Source: Streptomyces sp. NBC_00273 (GTDB lineage Bacteria > Actinomycetota > Actinomycetes > Streptomycetales > Streptomycetaceae). From it: a DNA stretch of 64,000 nt. The DNA lies in NCBI RefSeq assembly GCF_036178145.1, contig NZ_CP108067.1:682001-746000 (forward strand), read 5' to 3'. Shown piece by piece: positions 8,990 to 18,020 of this stretch. The position numbers and the translations under genes were made by a program. The first letter of the stretch is position 1, and each line of letters starts with the position of its first letter. The notes under the pieces were generated by a model. That model was not told the origin of the DNA and did not search any database. It saw only the letters and a list, made by a program, of their open reading frames with translations.

Positions 8990-9523
8990 AACCCGGACCG
9001 GGGCCCCACCGCCGCGATGGTCACGCCGGATCGCGGCGCACGGCCAGGTCGCGAAGGGCACTCACCACGCTGCCGGTCGTCGAGGAACTCGGCGCCATCA
9101 ACGATGCCCCGCGCGGCCCAGCGTCTCGGCGTTTCAACCGGGCTACCGTCACCGGACCAAGGTGCCGTGTTCCTTCCGTGAGCTCTGCGAGGTCCCGCCC
9201 GAACGCGCGACCAGCGTGGTCGAGCGGCGGCCGGTGAAGCCGGCCAGTGACGCGGTGCCGGCCTGCGGGACCGAAGTCGCCTTCGCCCGTGGCCCACGCG
9301 ATGCACTTCGCACCCGGAACACCCCAGACCGCTTCTTGACCCACGCCTCGACTGGGCATCGGCATCTGCTCGCGCCGCGTGACCGGCTGGTGCATCGCCG
9401 AACGCATGCAGACGGGGCTCGTCACCGCGCCGTCCCGTCGAGCCCGAATGGGCAAGCAGCGTCCTGCGCCCGGGAGAGTCCTCTCCCGGGCAGGCGGTGC
9501 CCGTACGGGGCCCGCTCTGAGTA
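8990..9523. other. Gene-free stretch between convergent genes
   Basis: No gene recognised. It contains one perfect palindrome (9468-9491) close to the 3' end of the minus-strand gene. Confidence 0.5.
9468..9491. terminator. Perfect palindrome, likely bidirectional terminator
   Basis: Eleven-base arms (GCCCGGGAGAG and its exact complement) around TC, lying 32 bases beyond the 3' end of the minus-strand exported-protein gene and downstream of the plus-strand hydratase gene. It shares the AGAGTNCTCTCC core with two palindromes near 5.1 and 5.4 kb. No T-run follows, which is common for streptomycete terminators. Confidence 0.55.
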
Positions 9524-10426
9524 TCAATGGGAGGTGCCGCGGCGGCGCCGGAACAGGACATAGGCGCCCACACCTGCGACGGACAGAGCGGCGGCCAGAG
9601 CAGCGGCGGTACCGACGGGCCAGGCCGCCCTTCCCGCGGGCTGACCGCCCGCCGGCTTGGCTTCCTGGTCCCGACACGCCTGGCGGGCCACCTCGTCGAT
9701 CGGCGCTACGCGGTAGCGGGCCCAGACCTCGTCCCTACCCGCCCAGCGGACCTCGAACAGGCCGGGCTGGGCGTCACAGCGGACCACCGCCGTCGCCCTC
9801 AGGACGGCCTTGGCCCCGCTCATGACGGCCTCCTCGGTGAAGCCCGCCGAGGTGAGGGTGTCGCCGTACCCCAGGTCCGCGTCCGAGCCCGTGGGCGTCA
9901 CCTTCTCGCCCGGCCGGAAAGTCCGTACGTCCCAAGGCGACTGCGGCCAGGAGTCACCCGCGGGCCAACGTTCCTCCGACTGCTCCGGGGGAAGGGCCGC
10001 CACCTTCCCGGGGCACGCCGTGCGTTCGCTCTCGCCGATGTCCGCGACCTTTACGGTCACCCAAATATCGCCCTTGGCACCCTTGGCGGGCCCGCCCGGT
10101 CCCGTCCGCTCGACCGAGTAGACCCCTGGCTGGGTGTCACATGCCACGGTGGCCACGGCACTGATGACCGGATCGTTCATCCTCAGCGTCCCGTGCTCAA
10201 TGAAGATCTCAGAACTCACCCAGTTTCCGTTCATCCCCGGCAGGTACGAGCCCACCGTGAACGTGAGCCTCTCACCGGGGCGGGCCGACAACTGCGCTCC
10301 CACGGGCGGTGAAGGAGCCGGCGGATCCGCGGTGTGCACTGCTAAGGCAACTCCCACGGGCGACATCAACATCAACATCAACGCCAACGCGGTAGCCCCA
10401 CCGATCCACATCCCCATTGCACGCAT
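9524..10426 (-). CDS. Exported, C-terminally membrane-anchored protein
   Basis: A 300-residue secreted protein with a signal peptide (MWIGGATALALMLMLMSPVG) and a C-terminal anchor: a hydrophobic segment (AALAAALSVAGVGAYVLF) followed by RRRRG. The extracytoplasmic part has two similar beta-rich units, each with paired cysteines and a CDTQPGVYSV / CDAQPGLFEV motif followed by a WVTVKV or WARYRV strand, suggesting a duplicated Ig-like fold. The ATG at 10426 is chosen over 10441 because GGGGAGGG precedes it at good spacing. Function unknown; probably a surface protein. Confidence 0.75.
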   Translation of the reverse strand: MRAMGMWIGGATALALMLMLMSPVGVALAVHTADPPAPSPPVGAQLSARPGERLTFTVGSYLPGMNGNWVSSEIFIEHGTLRMNDPVISAVATVACDTQPGVYSVERTGPGGPAKGAKGDIWVTVKVADIGESERTACPGKVAALPPEQSEERWPAGDSWPQSPWDVRTFRPGEKVTPTGSDADLGYGDTLTSAGFTEEAVMSGAKAVLRATAVVRCDAQPGLFEVRWAGRDEVWARYRVAPIDEVARQACRDQEAKPAGGQPAGRAAWPVGTAAALAAALSVAGVGAYVLFRRRRGTSH

Positions 10427-10539
10427 TTGCCCTCCCCTCATATCCGTTGAAGATCTTCCGCACCCTACAAAGGGTGCCCTTCATCGAACCGGCGCGCCAT
10501 TACCGCTCTTCATTCCGAATTCTCAACTCGCCCAGGAAG

Positions 10540-11090
10540 TGCTCCGGGAGAACTGCGCGACGCGTGCGGGCGACGCTCGACTGGATCGAGACAGCCGTGG
10601 ACACCGGGAAGGTCGACGTCGACGGCGAACCGGCCCGCCTGCTGCAGGGCGAGCAGTGGGATGCCGCGCGGGTCACAGCACCGGTCCCCCGCGGCCCAGC
10701 GGCATGCCGACACCGTCCGGTTCGCGCACTTCGAGGCACGGCCCGCCGGCCTGGCCTTCAAGCAGCTGGTCCGGTCCAGCGAACTCTCACCCCATCAAGC
10801 CCGTGCGGGCCTGGCCTGCCGGTGCGGCACCATCGCCGAACGGGAATGGCCGCCCCTGATCTGGACGAAGGCGGACGGCTACAGGTTCTGCTCCGACCCC
10901 ACCGAGCACCAGGCCTACGAGGTCGCGGTCATCCGCGAGGAGCCCACCGAGATCCGCCGGTTTCATCACCGGCGTCGCCGCCCCGCACCCAGCCCTACAA
11001 CCCAATAGCCGGTGGATCCGACACCTGAACACCCAGCTCAACTCCGCCGAATCCCCCCTCGATGTGATCGCCGACCACATCGACGCATGA
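10540..11090 (+). pseudogene. racP: RacP-like gene, frameshifted
   Basis: Pieces of a RacP-like protein appear in successive plus-strand frames: RVRATLDWIETAVDTGKVDV (10560-10680), then HADTVRFAHFEARPAGLAF through GYRFCSDPTEHQAYEVAVI (10700-10960), and after one extra base near 10962 TGVAAPHPALQPNSRWIRHL with a final stop at 11088-11090. The order and content follow streptomycete RacP proteins as I remember them, which carry a predicted helix-turn-helix and have no firm role. The upstream piece may belong to the same protein or to a preceding gene. At least one clear frameshift makes this non-functional. Confidence 0.55.
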
Positions 11091-11214
11091 TCCCGGCGAG
11101 GGAGGGGGCGTCGCCCGGCCTTCGGCCGGTCCGGCGGGCCCGCGGCAGGAGGGACGGGTCAGGATCCACCCGGCAACTGTCCTGGGCGATGGTGGCCGAC
11201 CCTCCGGCGCTGCA

Positions 11215-12393
11215 TCACGGAAGGGACGAAGACAAGCCCGGACGGCCCCCGTATCCACCGACGCATCCGTGGCCCTGGATCTCCTTCCAGAGGGTCCATG
11301 CATTCGTGCAGCCCTCGGCCCACCGCTCGTGCAAGTACGCCTTGAAGTCGTCGAGTTTCGTCCTGCGGTTCTGCCACTGTCCTTGAAAGAGGTCTTCCGG
11401 TATTGCTGCGTCGTCCAGGCGCTGCACGGTTCGGGAGGTCATCTGGAGTTCGCGGGCGACCGCCCGACGGCTGTGGCCTTGGCTGAGCACTTCGTGGACG
11501 ATGGCGTGCTTCTCGCGGGTTCGGTCGGCGAACCGGTGACCAGTCGGCCAGGGCGACGCGCCGACGTCGGCCATCTGTGGCGCAGTGAGGCTCCCGGAGC
11601 CAGGCACGCGAATGGCACTCGCAGACAAGACCTATGCCGCGACATACACCGTTCGGCGGCCTCACCGAGGTCACGCCAGAGCTGGAAGCGGTCTGCGACC
11701 TGCACCGCGGTGGGTGCTCCGGTGCCTGCGCCTTCGGCGAAGAAGGGGGCACGGTCGCGGCAGACCACCTCACCCCCGGGATGCTCGGCAAGCCAGGCGG
11801 CGACGGTGGCCGCCTCACGAGAGGGAAGCAGATCCACGGGCTTGCGGGTTTCGATGTCGACCAGCACAGTCCCGTAGACACGGCCCTTGCACATCGTGCA
11901 CTCGTCAACGCCTACCACCCTCGGTGACGACGGTTGAGGGTCAGGCATTGCGTCGACCAGCCGAAGTACCGTGCTGCGGCTTACGGAGATGCCGAACACG
12001 CCCGCAAGACGGGCGCCGGCTCGGCCGGCCAAAGCGAGACCCACCTCGGCCAAGGCCGATCGCAGTCGCTCGGTTCGCTGAGCATGACGGCGGGTCAGTC
12101 CGGGGATCTGTTCAACGACGGTACGCCGTCCGCAGGAGGTGTCCGTGCAGCTGAACCGGCGGACTTGCAGGCGCAGCACCACACGTCTTCCCACGCCGGG
12201 AAGGTCAGCGGGGACGCATATAGGACCCGTCAATGCGGCTCGGCCGCCCTCCGCCGCCCGGACACTCAGCGCCGGTCGACTTACGCGTGACGCCGATCCG
12301 GATCGCCTCGCCGTCGTCCTCCGCCGATACCATCGCCGCCTCAGGGTCCGATAGGAACAGGAGCCCTTCCAGTCGGAGCAGCACTTCGTCCAC
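11215..12393 (-). mobile_element. ISL3-family transposase remnant
   Basis: Minus-strand pieces of one ISL3-type transposase: the N-terminus with the zinc-finger region (IRIGVTRKSTGAECPGGGGR, about 12300, with a normally conserved Cys replaced by Gly), the middle part from 12233 (QVRRFSCTDTSCGRRTVVEQ, FGISVSRSTVLRLVDAMPDP, VVGVDECTMCKGRVYGTVLV with the first catalytic Asp), and a C-terminal part in another frame (VARELQMTSRTVQRL, DDFKAYLHERWAEGCTNAW). Two frameshifts and the missing C-terminus show it is dead. Inverted terminal repeats were not found. Confidence 0.75.
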
Positions 12394-12572
12394 GGCTCCG
12401 GATGCGCCCCTTCCGAGGCGCGGCAGAGGGTCCTTGCCGCGCCTCCAGGCTTCTTGCGTCTCTCCGGGCCCTGGGTTTCAGCGCGTTCGTCGCCGCGCGG
12501 GGACGGCGATCGCTCGGCGGCGAGCCCAGCGACGACGGCCGGGCCGTCCGAGGCGGGACGTGGCTGTGGGGG

Positions 12573-13532
12573 CTACTTGGATTCGACTTGTCCTATCGGG
12601 TCGAGTCCGGCCGTCAGTGCCTCGCAGGCGATCTGCCAGGTAGCGGCGCCGGGGTGGAGCTGGGCGTGGAGGTAGGCCGCGGCGAGCTGGGCAAGGGTGG
12701 CGACCCGCTCGGGGTTCTCGTCGGTGGTCTCGGCGGCGTCGTATCCGGCGATCCCGCCGAGCCCGTGCTCCGCGCCGAACAGAGTGAGCAGGGCCTTGGG
12801 GCCGGGGGCGAGGGTGTAGGGGTCGGCGTGCCAGTCCGGCCCCATGTCCGTGAAGTGCCGGGGGTCGTCCTTGTCGCCGGCGACGACCAGCGCGGGTGCG
12901 GTCATGGTGGAGAAGTCGACGGCCCCGATGATCGGCCACTGCTCGGCCATGGGCCCGTTGAGGACGTCGCCACCCCTGCCGGGCGCGGCGAGCAGTACGC
13001 CCGCCTTGATCCGGGGCTCGACGAGGTGCACCACGTCCCCGGTTTCGGGGTCGGTGAGCCCCGCGCCCAGCAGGAGGGCGGCGGTGAAGCCTCCGAGCGA
13101 GTGTCCCGCGAGGGCGATCTTGGTGTGGTCGATCCGTCCGGCGAGCTGCGGCACGGCGTTCTCGATGACGTCGAGCCGGTCGAGGATGTGGGTCATGTCC
13201 TCGGCGCGGGAGCGCCAGAAGTCGGGTGCGCCGGGGGCGTCGGCGACCAGGTGGGTCAGTGTGCGGGAGGTGAGGTGGGTGGGTTGGACGACGACGAATC
13301 CGTGTGCCGCCCAGAAGTCGGCGAGCGGCGCGTAGCCGTTGAGTGAGGAGAGGTTGTTCGATGGGCCGTGGCCGTGGGAGAAGAGGATGACGGGGAGGCT
13401 GGTTCCGGTCGCGGGAGCCGAGACGCGCACGTGGAGGTCCACGGGACGTCCGGGCACGGACAGGACCACGGGGCTGAAGGACAGGACCGGGACGGCCGTG
13501 CCCAAGGCGTCGGCGGTGGTGGCTGTGCTCAC
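12573..13532 (-). CDS. Chlorophyllase/PET-hydrolase-like alpha/beta hydrolase
   Basis: A 319-residue alpha/beta hydrolase without signal peptide. The N-terminal beta strand LPVILFSHGHGPSNN supplies the oxyanion hole, HTKIALAGHSLGGFTAALLL contains the GHSLG nucleophile elbow with catalytic Ser, ALVVAGDKDDPRHF the likely acid, and GAEHGLGGIAGYDA the catalytic His. The layout matches chlorophyllase-like and dienelactone-hydrolase-like esterases. The substrate is unknown. It is divergent from a TetR gene, and two palindromes in the shared 169-base interval suggest direct repression. Confidence 0.8.
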   Translation of the reverse strand: MSTATTADALGTAVPVLSFSPVVLSVPGRPVDLHVRVSAPATGTSLPVILFSHGHGPSNNLSSLNGYAPLADFWAAHGFVVVQPTHLTSRTLTHLVADAPGAPDFWRSRAEDMTHILDRLDVIENAVPQLAGRIDHTKIALAGHSLGGFTAALLLGAGLTDPETGDVVHLVEPRIKAGVLLAAPGRGGDVLNGPMAEQWPIIGAVDFSTMTAPALVVAGDKDDPRHFTDMGPDWHADPYTLAPGPKALLTLFGAEHGLGGIAGYDAAETTDENPERVATLAQLAAAYLHAQLHPGAATWQIACEALTAGLDPIGQVESK

Positions 13533-13629
13533 GGTGCGTATTCCCTTTCGGTGGCGCCTGTCGCCCGCCGGCCTCTTGCAGCCGGCGGGCGGACATGGCG
13601 GTCAGGCGCGGCCCGTTTCGGCTAGACTG

Positions 13630-13675
13630 AAACGGAACGCTGCTCCATTTAGTATCCGGAGCGCCGCTCCGTTTT
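13630..13675. promoter_or_regulatory. Two TetR operator-like palindromes
   Basis: Within the divergent interval, AAACGGAACGCTGCTCCATTT-like sequence at 13631-13650 and the perfect palindrome CGGAGCGCCGCTCCG at 13657-13671 share the pattern CGGANCGCNGCTCC with flanking A/T tracts. Their 26-27-bp spacing between two opposite promoters fits binding by the adjacent TetR protein. Confidence 0.6.
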
Positions 13676-13701
13676 GTCAATCGGTGTCGAAGGAGAATGT
13701 G

Positions 13702-14298
13702 ATGGCCACCGAGGGTCCTGCAGGGGATTCGCCGTCCCGAAGCAAGCGGGCCGACGCTCAGCGCAACCGGGAGACGGTGCTCACGGCCGCAGCCGAGGTG
13801 TTCGTCACCTCCGGCGTCGACGCACCGATCCGCCAGATCGCGGCCCGGGCGGGCGTCGGGATGGCCACGATCTACCGTCACTTCCCGACCCGGGCGGACC
13901 TCGTCACCGCCGTGTACCAGCACCAGATCGAGGCATGCGCCGAAGCCGGCCCGAACCTGCTGGCCATTGCCGCCTCCCCGCTCGACGCACTGCGCCAATG
14001 GATCGACCTCTTCGTCGACTTCCTCGTCACCAAACACGGCCTCGCCGACGCCCTGCAGTCAGACAACGACCGCTTTGCCGCGCTGCACGCCTACTTCCTC
14101 GACCGCCTACTGCCGGTCTGCGCGCAACTGCTCGACGCCGCGGTCGAGGCCGACGAAATCAGGCCCGGCACACAGCCGTACGAGCTGATGCGCGGCATCG
14201 GCAACCTCTGCATCGGACGCGACAACGACCCCCGCTACGACCCCCGACGCCTGATCGCCCTCCTCCTCCAGGGACTCCAGCAACCACAGAAGTCCTGA
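13702..14298 (+). CDS. TetR-family transcriptional regulator
   Basis: A 198-residue TetR regulator. The DNA-binding domain is clear at about residues 14-62: QRNRETVLTAAAEVF, APIRQIAARAGVGMATIYRH and FPTRADLVTAVYQHQ. The ligand domain has the form common to streptomycete AcrR-like proteins. The ATG at 13702 follows AAGGAG with suitable spacing; the frame stays open far upstream into the divergent hydrolase, but that part is antisense. Probable targets are itself and the divergent alpha/beta hydrolase. Confidence 0.9.
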   Translation: MATEGPAGDSPSRSKRADAQRNRETVLTAAAEVFVTSGVDAPIRQIAARAGVGMATIYRHFPTRADLVTAVYQHQIEACAEAGPNLLAIAASPLDALRQWIDLFVDFLVTKHGLADALQSDNDRFAALHAYFLDRLLPVCAQLLDAAVEADEIRPGTQPYELMRGIGNLCIGRDNDPRYDPRRLIALLLQGLQQPQKS

Positions 14299-14948
14299 TG
14301 CCGACGAGCAACATCGCGACCAGGCTCTCCCCGACTTCCACACGATCGGAACGACCATCGGCCAATAGCCGGAGACACCGGCAAGCAACAGCGTCCTGAG
14401 CCGGTGCTGCCACTTCTCATGAACGTCGAACACGGCATCGTCAGGACTCATCGCGCACCAGGCCCTCCGGCATCGCCGTCTCCAGGAGGCCGGCCCACCG
14501 GTCGGTTGCCCTCCGCCTTGATCCGCGCCGCGTTCGCAGTGAAGGCCTGATGGACCCCGGCGGGTCATCCGGCCCACCTACGACAGGAACACCCTCAGGT
14601 CGACACCGGCCTGCTGCAACCCGACGAGCTGCCTCGCCCTGGCCGTCCAGCACCACCATCCCGGCCAGCAGCAGACTCAGGAACAGGCCGACGGTCTCGT
14701 GCCCGGACCTGTCAACCCGCCAGCCGCACGCGGCCAGCACCATTCCCGCCAGCACGCCCGCGCCGGTACAGCGCTGCCCGCATCGCGGTCACACCCCCCG
14801 TCCAGTTGATACGGCCACCCCCGGCCGGGCCCTGAGTCCGGGTTCCGTGACCCGTGACCCGCGACCCGCGACCGGACACATCGGGCACGGCCGGCGCCTG
14901 CAGCCCGGCAAGGGACAAGATCACACCCCGAGACCGGTTCGCCCTCGA
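14299..14948. other. Intergenic, nothing recognised
   Basis: No gene seen. Around 14846-14875 there is a short direct repetition of GTGACCC/GCGACCC units, five in a row, which looks like simple slippage. Confidence 0.45.
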
Positions 14949-15920
14949 CTACTGGCCGTGGGGTGCCTGCGGTTCCTCCCCCGCGTACATCCCGGTGAGT
15001 TCGGCGGCGATCCGGGCCAGCCACTGTCGTACCTCCGGCGGCTCCAGTACCTCGACCCGTGCTCCCAGCCCGGCCAGATGTCCTGCCAGGGCCTTGGCGG
15101 CCGGGCCATCGACCCACACCTCGGTCCAGCCGTCGGGCAGCGGACCGCCGACGCGCACGCGGCCGCCGAGGAACCGTTGCAGCAGGGCCAGCGCGTCGGG
15201 GTGGACGCGGGCCCGGGCGGTCACCGCGTACATGCCGTCCTGGAAGGCGCCGGACAGCGTCCGCCAAGCCGTGGCGAGGTCGAAGTCGCGGGGCCGGGTC
15301 ACCGGTTCGCCGGTCGGCTCGACGGAGGTGACCCGGCTGAGCCGGAAGGTACGCAGGCCCTTGTCCGTACCGGCGACCAGGTAGTCCACCCCTGCCTTGG
15401 CCACGAGCCCGAGGGGGTCGACGGTGCGTTCACCGATTGGTTTGCCGATGCCCGCGTACCCGAGGCGGACACGGATCCCGTCCACGACGGCGCTCTGGAG
15501 CGCGGAGCGGTGGGTGGCATCGGCGGTGACGGCGTTGCGGGACCAGTCCGTGGCGTCTACGACCCCCGCGCGGGTCGCGGCTTGGGCTTGCGCGCGCATG
15601 GTCGGCGGCAAGGCCCGGACCAGCTTGCGCAGCGCGGTGCGCAGTTCGGGGGTGGCAGACAGGGGACCGGTCACGAGGAAGAGCGCCCGGGTTTCGTCGG
15701 CGGTCAGTCCGGTGAGGTTGGTACGGGCCCCGCCGACGAGGGACCAGCCGCCGCCGCGGCCGCGCTGCGAGTAGACGGGGATGCCGGCTGCGGCCAAGGC
15801 CTCCAGGTCTCGGCGCGAGGTGCGCTCGGACACCTCCAGTTCGGCGGCCACTTCGGGGACGGTGACGCGGCCGCGTTCTTGGAGGAAGAGCAGGGTCGCC
15901 ACCAGCCGGTCGGCTCTCAT
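14949..15920 (-). CDS. WYL-domain transcriptional regulator (YafY type)
   Basis: A 323-residue regulator. Residues 1-60 form a winged helix of the DeoR/HTH_11 type (RADRLVATLLFLQERGRVTV, VSERTSRRDLEALAAAGIPV). The middle carries the WYL-domain pattern (VRLGYAGIG, RTVDPLGLVAKAGVDYLVAG, RTFRLSRV) and the C-terminus a WCX-like ligand domain. The start at 15920 has GGAGGAAAAGG upstream; the longer open frame is antisense to the neighbour. It is divergent from the TIGR03086-like gene with a 27-bp palindrome between them, the arrangement expected for local regulation. Confidence 0.9.
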   Translation of the reverse strand: MRADRLVATLLFLQERGRVTVPEVAAELEVSERTSRRDLEALAAAGIPVYSQRGRGGGWSLVGGARTNLTGLTADETRALFLVTGPLSATPELRTALRKLVRALPPTMRAQAQAATRAGVVDATDWSRNAVTADATHRSALQSAVVDGIRVRLGYAGIGKPIGERTVDPLGLVAKAGVDYLVAGTDKGLRTFRLSRVTSVEPTGEPVTRPRDFDLATAWRTLSGAFQDGMYAVTARARVHPDALALLQRFLGGRVRVGGPLPDGWTEVWVDGPAAKALAGHLAGLGARVEVLEPPEVRQWLARIAAELTGMYAGEEPQAPHGQ

Positions 15921-15973
15921 GTGCCCTTTTCCTCCTTCGTGGGTGCCGCGTCGTCTCCTTTCATTCTCTTCGG

Positions 15974-16000
15974 AAAACAGGCCAGAAGGTGGCCACTTTT
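15974..16000. promoter_or_regulatory. Operator-like palindrome upstream of the WYL/TIGR03086 pair
   Basis: Arms AAAACAGGCCA and TGGCCACTTTT surround GAAGG; 9 of 11 arm positions are complementary. It sits 18 bases before the ATG of the plus-strand gene and 54 bases before the regulator start. Confidence 0.55.
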
Positions 16001-16017
16001 GCTTACAGGATGAACCC

Positions 16018-16653
16018 ATGAACAAGACCGAGCAGCTCATCGAGATCCCGTCCGACTCCACCGGCACCGTCGCCGACCCGCTCTCCTTCGATCCGCGGAC
16101 CGACCTCGCCGCGGCCGTCGAGCTGGCCGGACGTACGCTGGCCGCCGTCCGGCCCGAGCAGTTTGACGCCCCGACCCCCTGCGAGGAGTTCGATGTACGG
16201 CGACTGTCGAGCCACCTCGTCGCCGTCGTCCGCCGGATCTCTGTGATCGGGCGCGGCGAGGACCCGTTCAGCGTCCCGTCCTTCGCCGACGAGATCGCCG
16301 ACGGCGCATGGGCGGCGGCCTGGGTGCCGGGCGCCCGCGAGGTCGCGGAGGTGTGGGCGGATCCGGGCATCCTCGGCCGGCAGCTGCGCCTGCCGATGGG
16401 CGTCCTGCCGGGCGCGGCCGCCGCGGCCGTCTACACCCACGAACTCACGGTGCACACGTGGGACCTGGCCAGGGCTACCGGACAGGACCCGGACTGGGAC
16501 CCGGCTCTCATCGAGCGTGTGATCGGCGTCGTACGTCGCGCGCTGCCGGCCGAAACCCGCGGCGGGCGGATCCCCTTCGGAGAAGTGGTGGCCTTGGACC
16601 CCGAGGCCCCGGCCATCGACCGGCTCGTGGCCTGGGCCGGACGCCGGCCCTGA
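16018..16653 (+). CDS. TIGR03086-type (DinB/mycothiol S-transferase-like) protein
   Basis: A 211-residue protein of the mycothiol-dependent maleylpyruvate isomerase/DinB superfamily. The family pattern is visible: AAAVELAGRTLAAVRPEQFD, TPCEEFDVRRLSSHLVAVVR with the metal-binding His, and TVHTWDLARATGQDPDWD with a second His. In the family these bind a divalent metal and use mycothiol or have unknown transferase roles. The ATG at 16018 is used because the ATG at 16010 meets a stop after two codons. Likely controlled by the divergent WYL regulator. Confidence 0.85.
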   Translation: MNKTEQLIEIPSDSTGTVADPLSFDPRTDLAAAVELAGRTLAAVRPEQFDAPTPCEEFDVRRLSSHLVAVVRRISVIGRGEDPFSVPSFADEIADGAWAAAWVPGAREVAEVWADPGILGRQLRLPMGVLPGAAAAAVYTHELTVHTWDLARATGQDPDWDPALIERVIGVVRRALPAETRGGRIPFGEVVALDPEAPAIDRLVAWAGRRP

Positions 16654-16696
16654 GAGCCCCGGCGCGGGGCACAGCCTCCTAGGCAGTTCCTTCGGA

Positions 16697-17412
16697 TCAC
16701 CTCGTCGACCAGATGAAGACGGCGGCGAGGTGGAGTCCGGCCAGGTGGATGGTGGCGGTCTTGTCGTAGCGAGTGGCCAGGCCGCGCCGTTGCTTGAGCT
16801 TGTTGATGCACCGCTCGATGGTGTTCCGCTGCTTGTAGGCCTCGAGGTCGAAGGCAGGCGGGCAGCCACCACGCGTGATTCTGGGCCGGCCGATCCGTCG
16901 GGGCACCCGAAAGCGGGTCACGACCTGCCCGAATGGGGGTGCGTCACCCGGCCTGGCCGGGCGTGATGACGAACGCAAGCCGTCTACAGCAACTGTCGGC
17001 GGCGAGGCGGATCTTGGTGGTCAGTCCGCCGCGGGAACGTCTACGGGCATGGTCGGCAGGCTCGCCGGCCGGGGCCCCTTCTGGCGGGCCCCGGCCGCGT
17101 GCTGATGGGCTCGCACGATCGTGGAATCGACCGCGACGCCCCGGTCCAGGTCGCCTGCGGCGTCGGCCTGCGCGAGCAGAGCGGTGAAGACCTCTCCCAA
17201 GTGCCGTCCGCGCCCCACCTCCGCAGTCGGTTGTGGGCGCCCTTCCACGACCCGAAGTGCTCGGGCAGGTCCATCCACGGAGTCCCGGTGCGGTACTTGA
17301 ACGCGATCGCGTCGATCACCTGTCGGTGATCACTCCACCGTCCACCCCGCTTCGGCGTCGGATCCGGCAGCAACGGCTCGATGCGGGCCCACTGGACGTC
17401 AGTCGACGACAC
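16697..17412 (-). mobile_element. IS5-family transposase remnant A
   Basis: Pieces of one DDE transposase on the minus strand. The N-terminus from GTG 17412 reads DVQWARIEPLLPDPTPKRGG, FKYRTGTPWMDLPEHFGSW. The centre in a second frame is ALLAQADAAGDLDRGVAVDS, TIVRAHQHAAGARQKG with the first catalytic Asp. The C-terminus is FDLEAYKQRNTIERCINKLK, QRRGLATRYDKTA with the catalytic Glu. At least two frameshifts and an internal deletion make it inactive. The same C-terminal region is found again at 24640-24970. Confidence 0.8.
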
Positions 17413-17516
17413 ACCAGACCAACCATCCGATGATCTGAAGGAAACGGCATAAGGGTGTGGCAGCAAACCTACGCCGAACTCGCGCAGGCCTTCGTCACGA
17501 GACGTGGGGATGTTTG

Positions 17517-17591
17517 GTGACTGCCCTGCCCGAGGCGGGGTACGGCGACAAGCTCCCATCCGAAGAGACCAAGGCGCAGGCGAAGGTCTGA
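17517..17591 (+). pseudogene. 3' fragment of an unidentified gene
   Basis: A 24-codon tail (VTALPEAGYGDKLPSEETKA...) ending in TGA at 17589-17591 and followed after 15 bases by a strong hairpin terminator. The rest of the gene is missing where the IS5 remnant begins, so the element probably truncated it. Confidence 0.35.
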
Positions 17592-17606
17592 CACCTCGGA
17601 GTCACA

Positions 17607-17638
17607 GAAGGGGCCCGTCCGTGAAGATGGGCCCCTTC
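17607..17638 (+). terminator. Rho-independent-like terminator
   Basis: Perfect 10-base arms GAAGGGGCCC and GGGCCCCTTC around a 12-base loop, followed by CCTCGT. It follows the stop codon of the gene fragment at 17589-17591. Confidence 0.7.
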
Positions 17639-18020
17639 CTCGTACCTACCCAGGCCGGGCATCAGGAGTGCATCATCCCCCGGGCCGGGGGACGGTGGGA
17701 CATCCGGGTAACGATCTGCAACATGGTGCGTTCCTCGGACATCTGCTGCGGCAAGCGGATCCCGGAACAGCGCATCCGGACGGTCACTTTCCCATTGCCG
17801 CAACCATACGACGAACAGTTCGGCCTGCCCGCCCCCTATCGAGGACGTCTTAGATTCAGCCACCAATCCCCAAGTCGAGTTGAGATCTGCACGCAAGGAC
17901 GAACTCGCGCCGGCGTGCGTCGACGCCTGAAGACGCCCGCCATAAAGGCTGGACTGTTTCCCTGGTGGACGGGACTTGAAAGCCATTCCACGGAGCGGGC
18001 CCCTACTGAAGGATGAGTGC
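17639..18020. other. Intergenic, nothing recognised
   Basis: No gene seen; it holds the presumed promoter region of the Lrp/AsnC regulator. Confidence 0.4.

Noticed and set aside
12478..14037. 519-codon minus frame across the hydrolase and TetR genes
   Set aside because: Arg/Pro-rich shadow frame; the real genes in this region have start sites, motifs and a shared operator.
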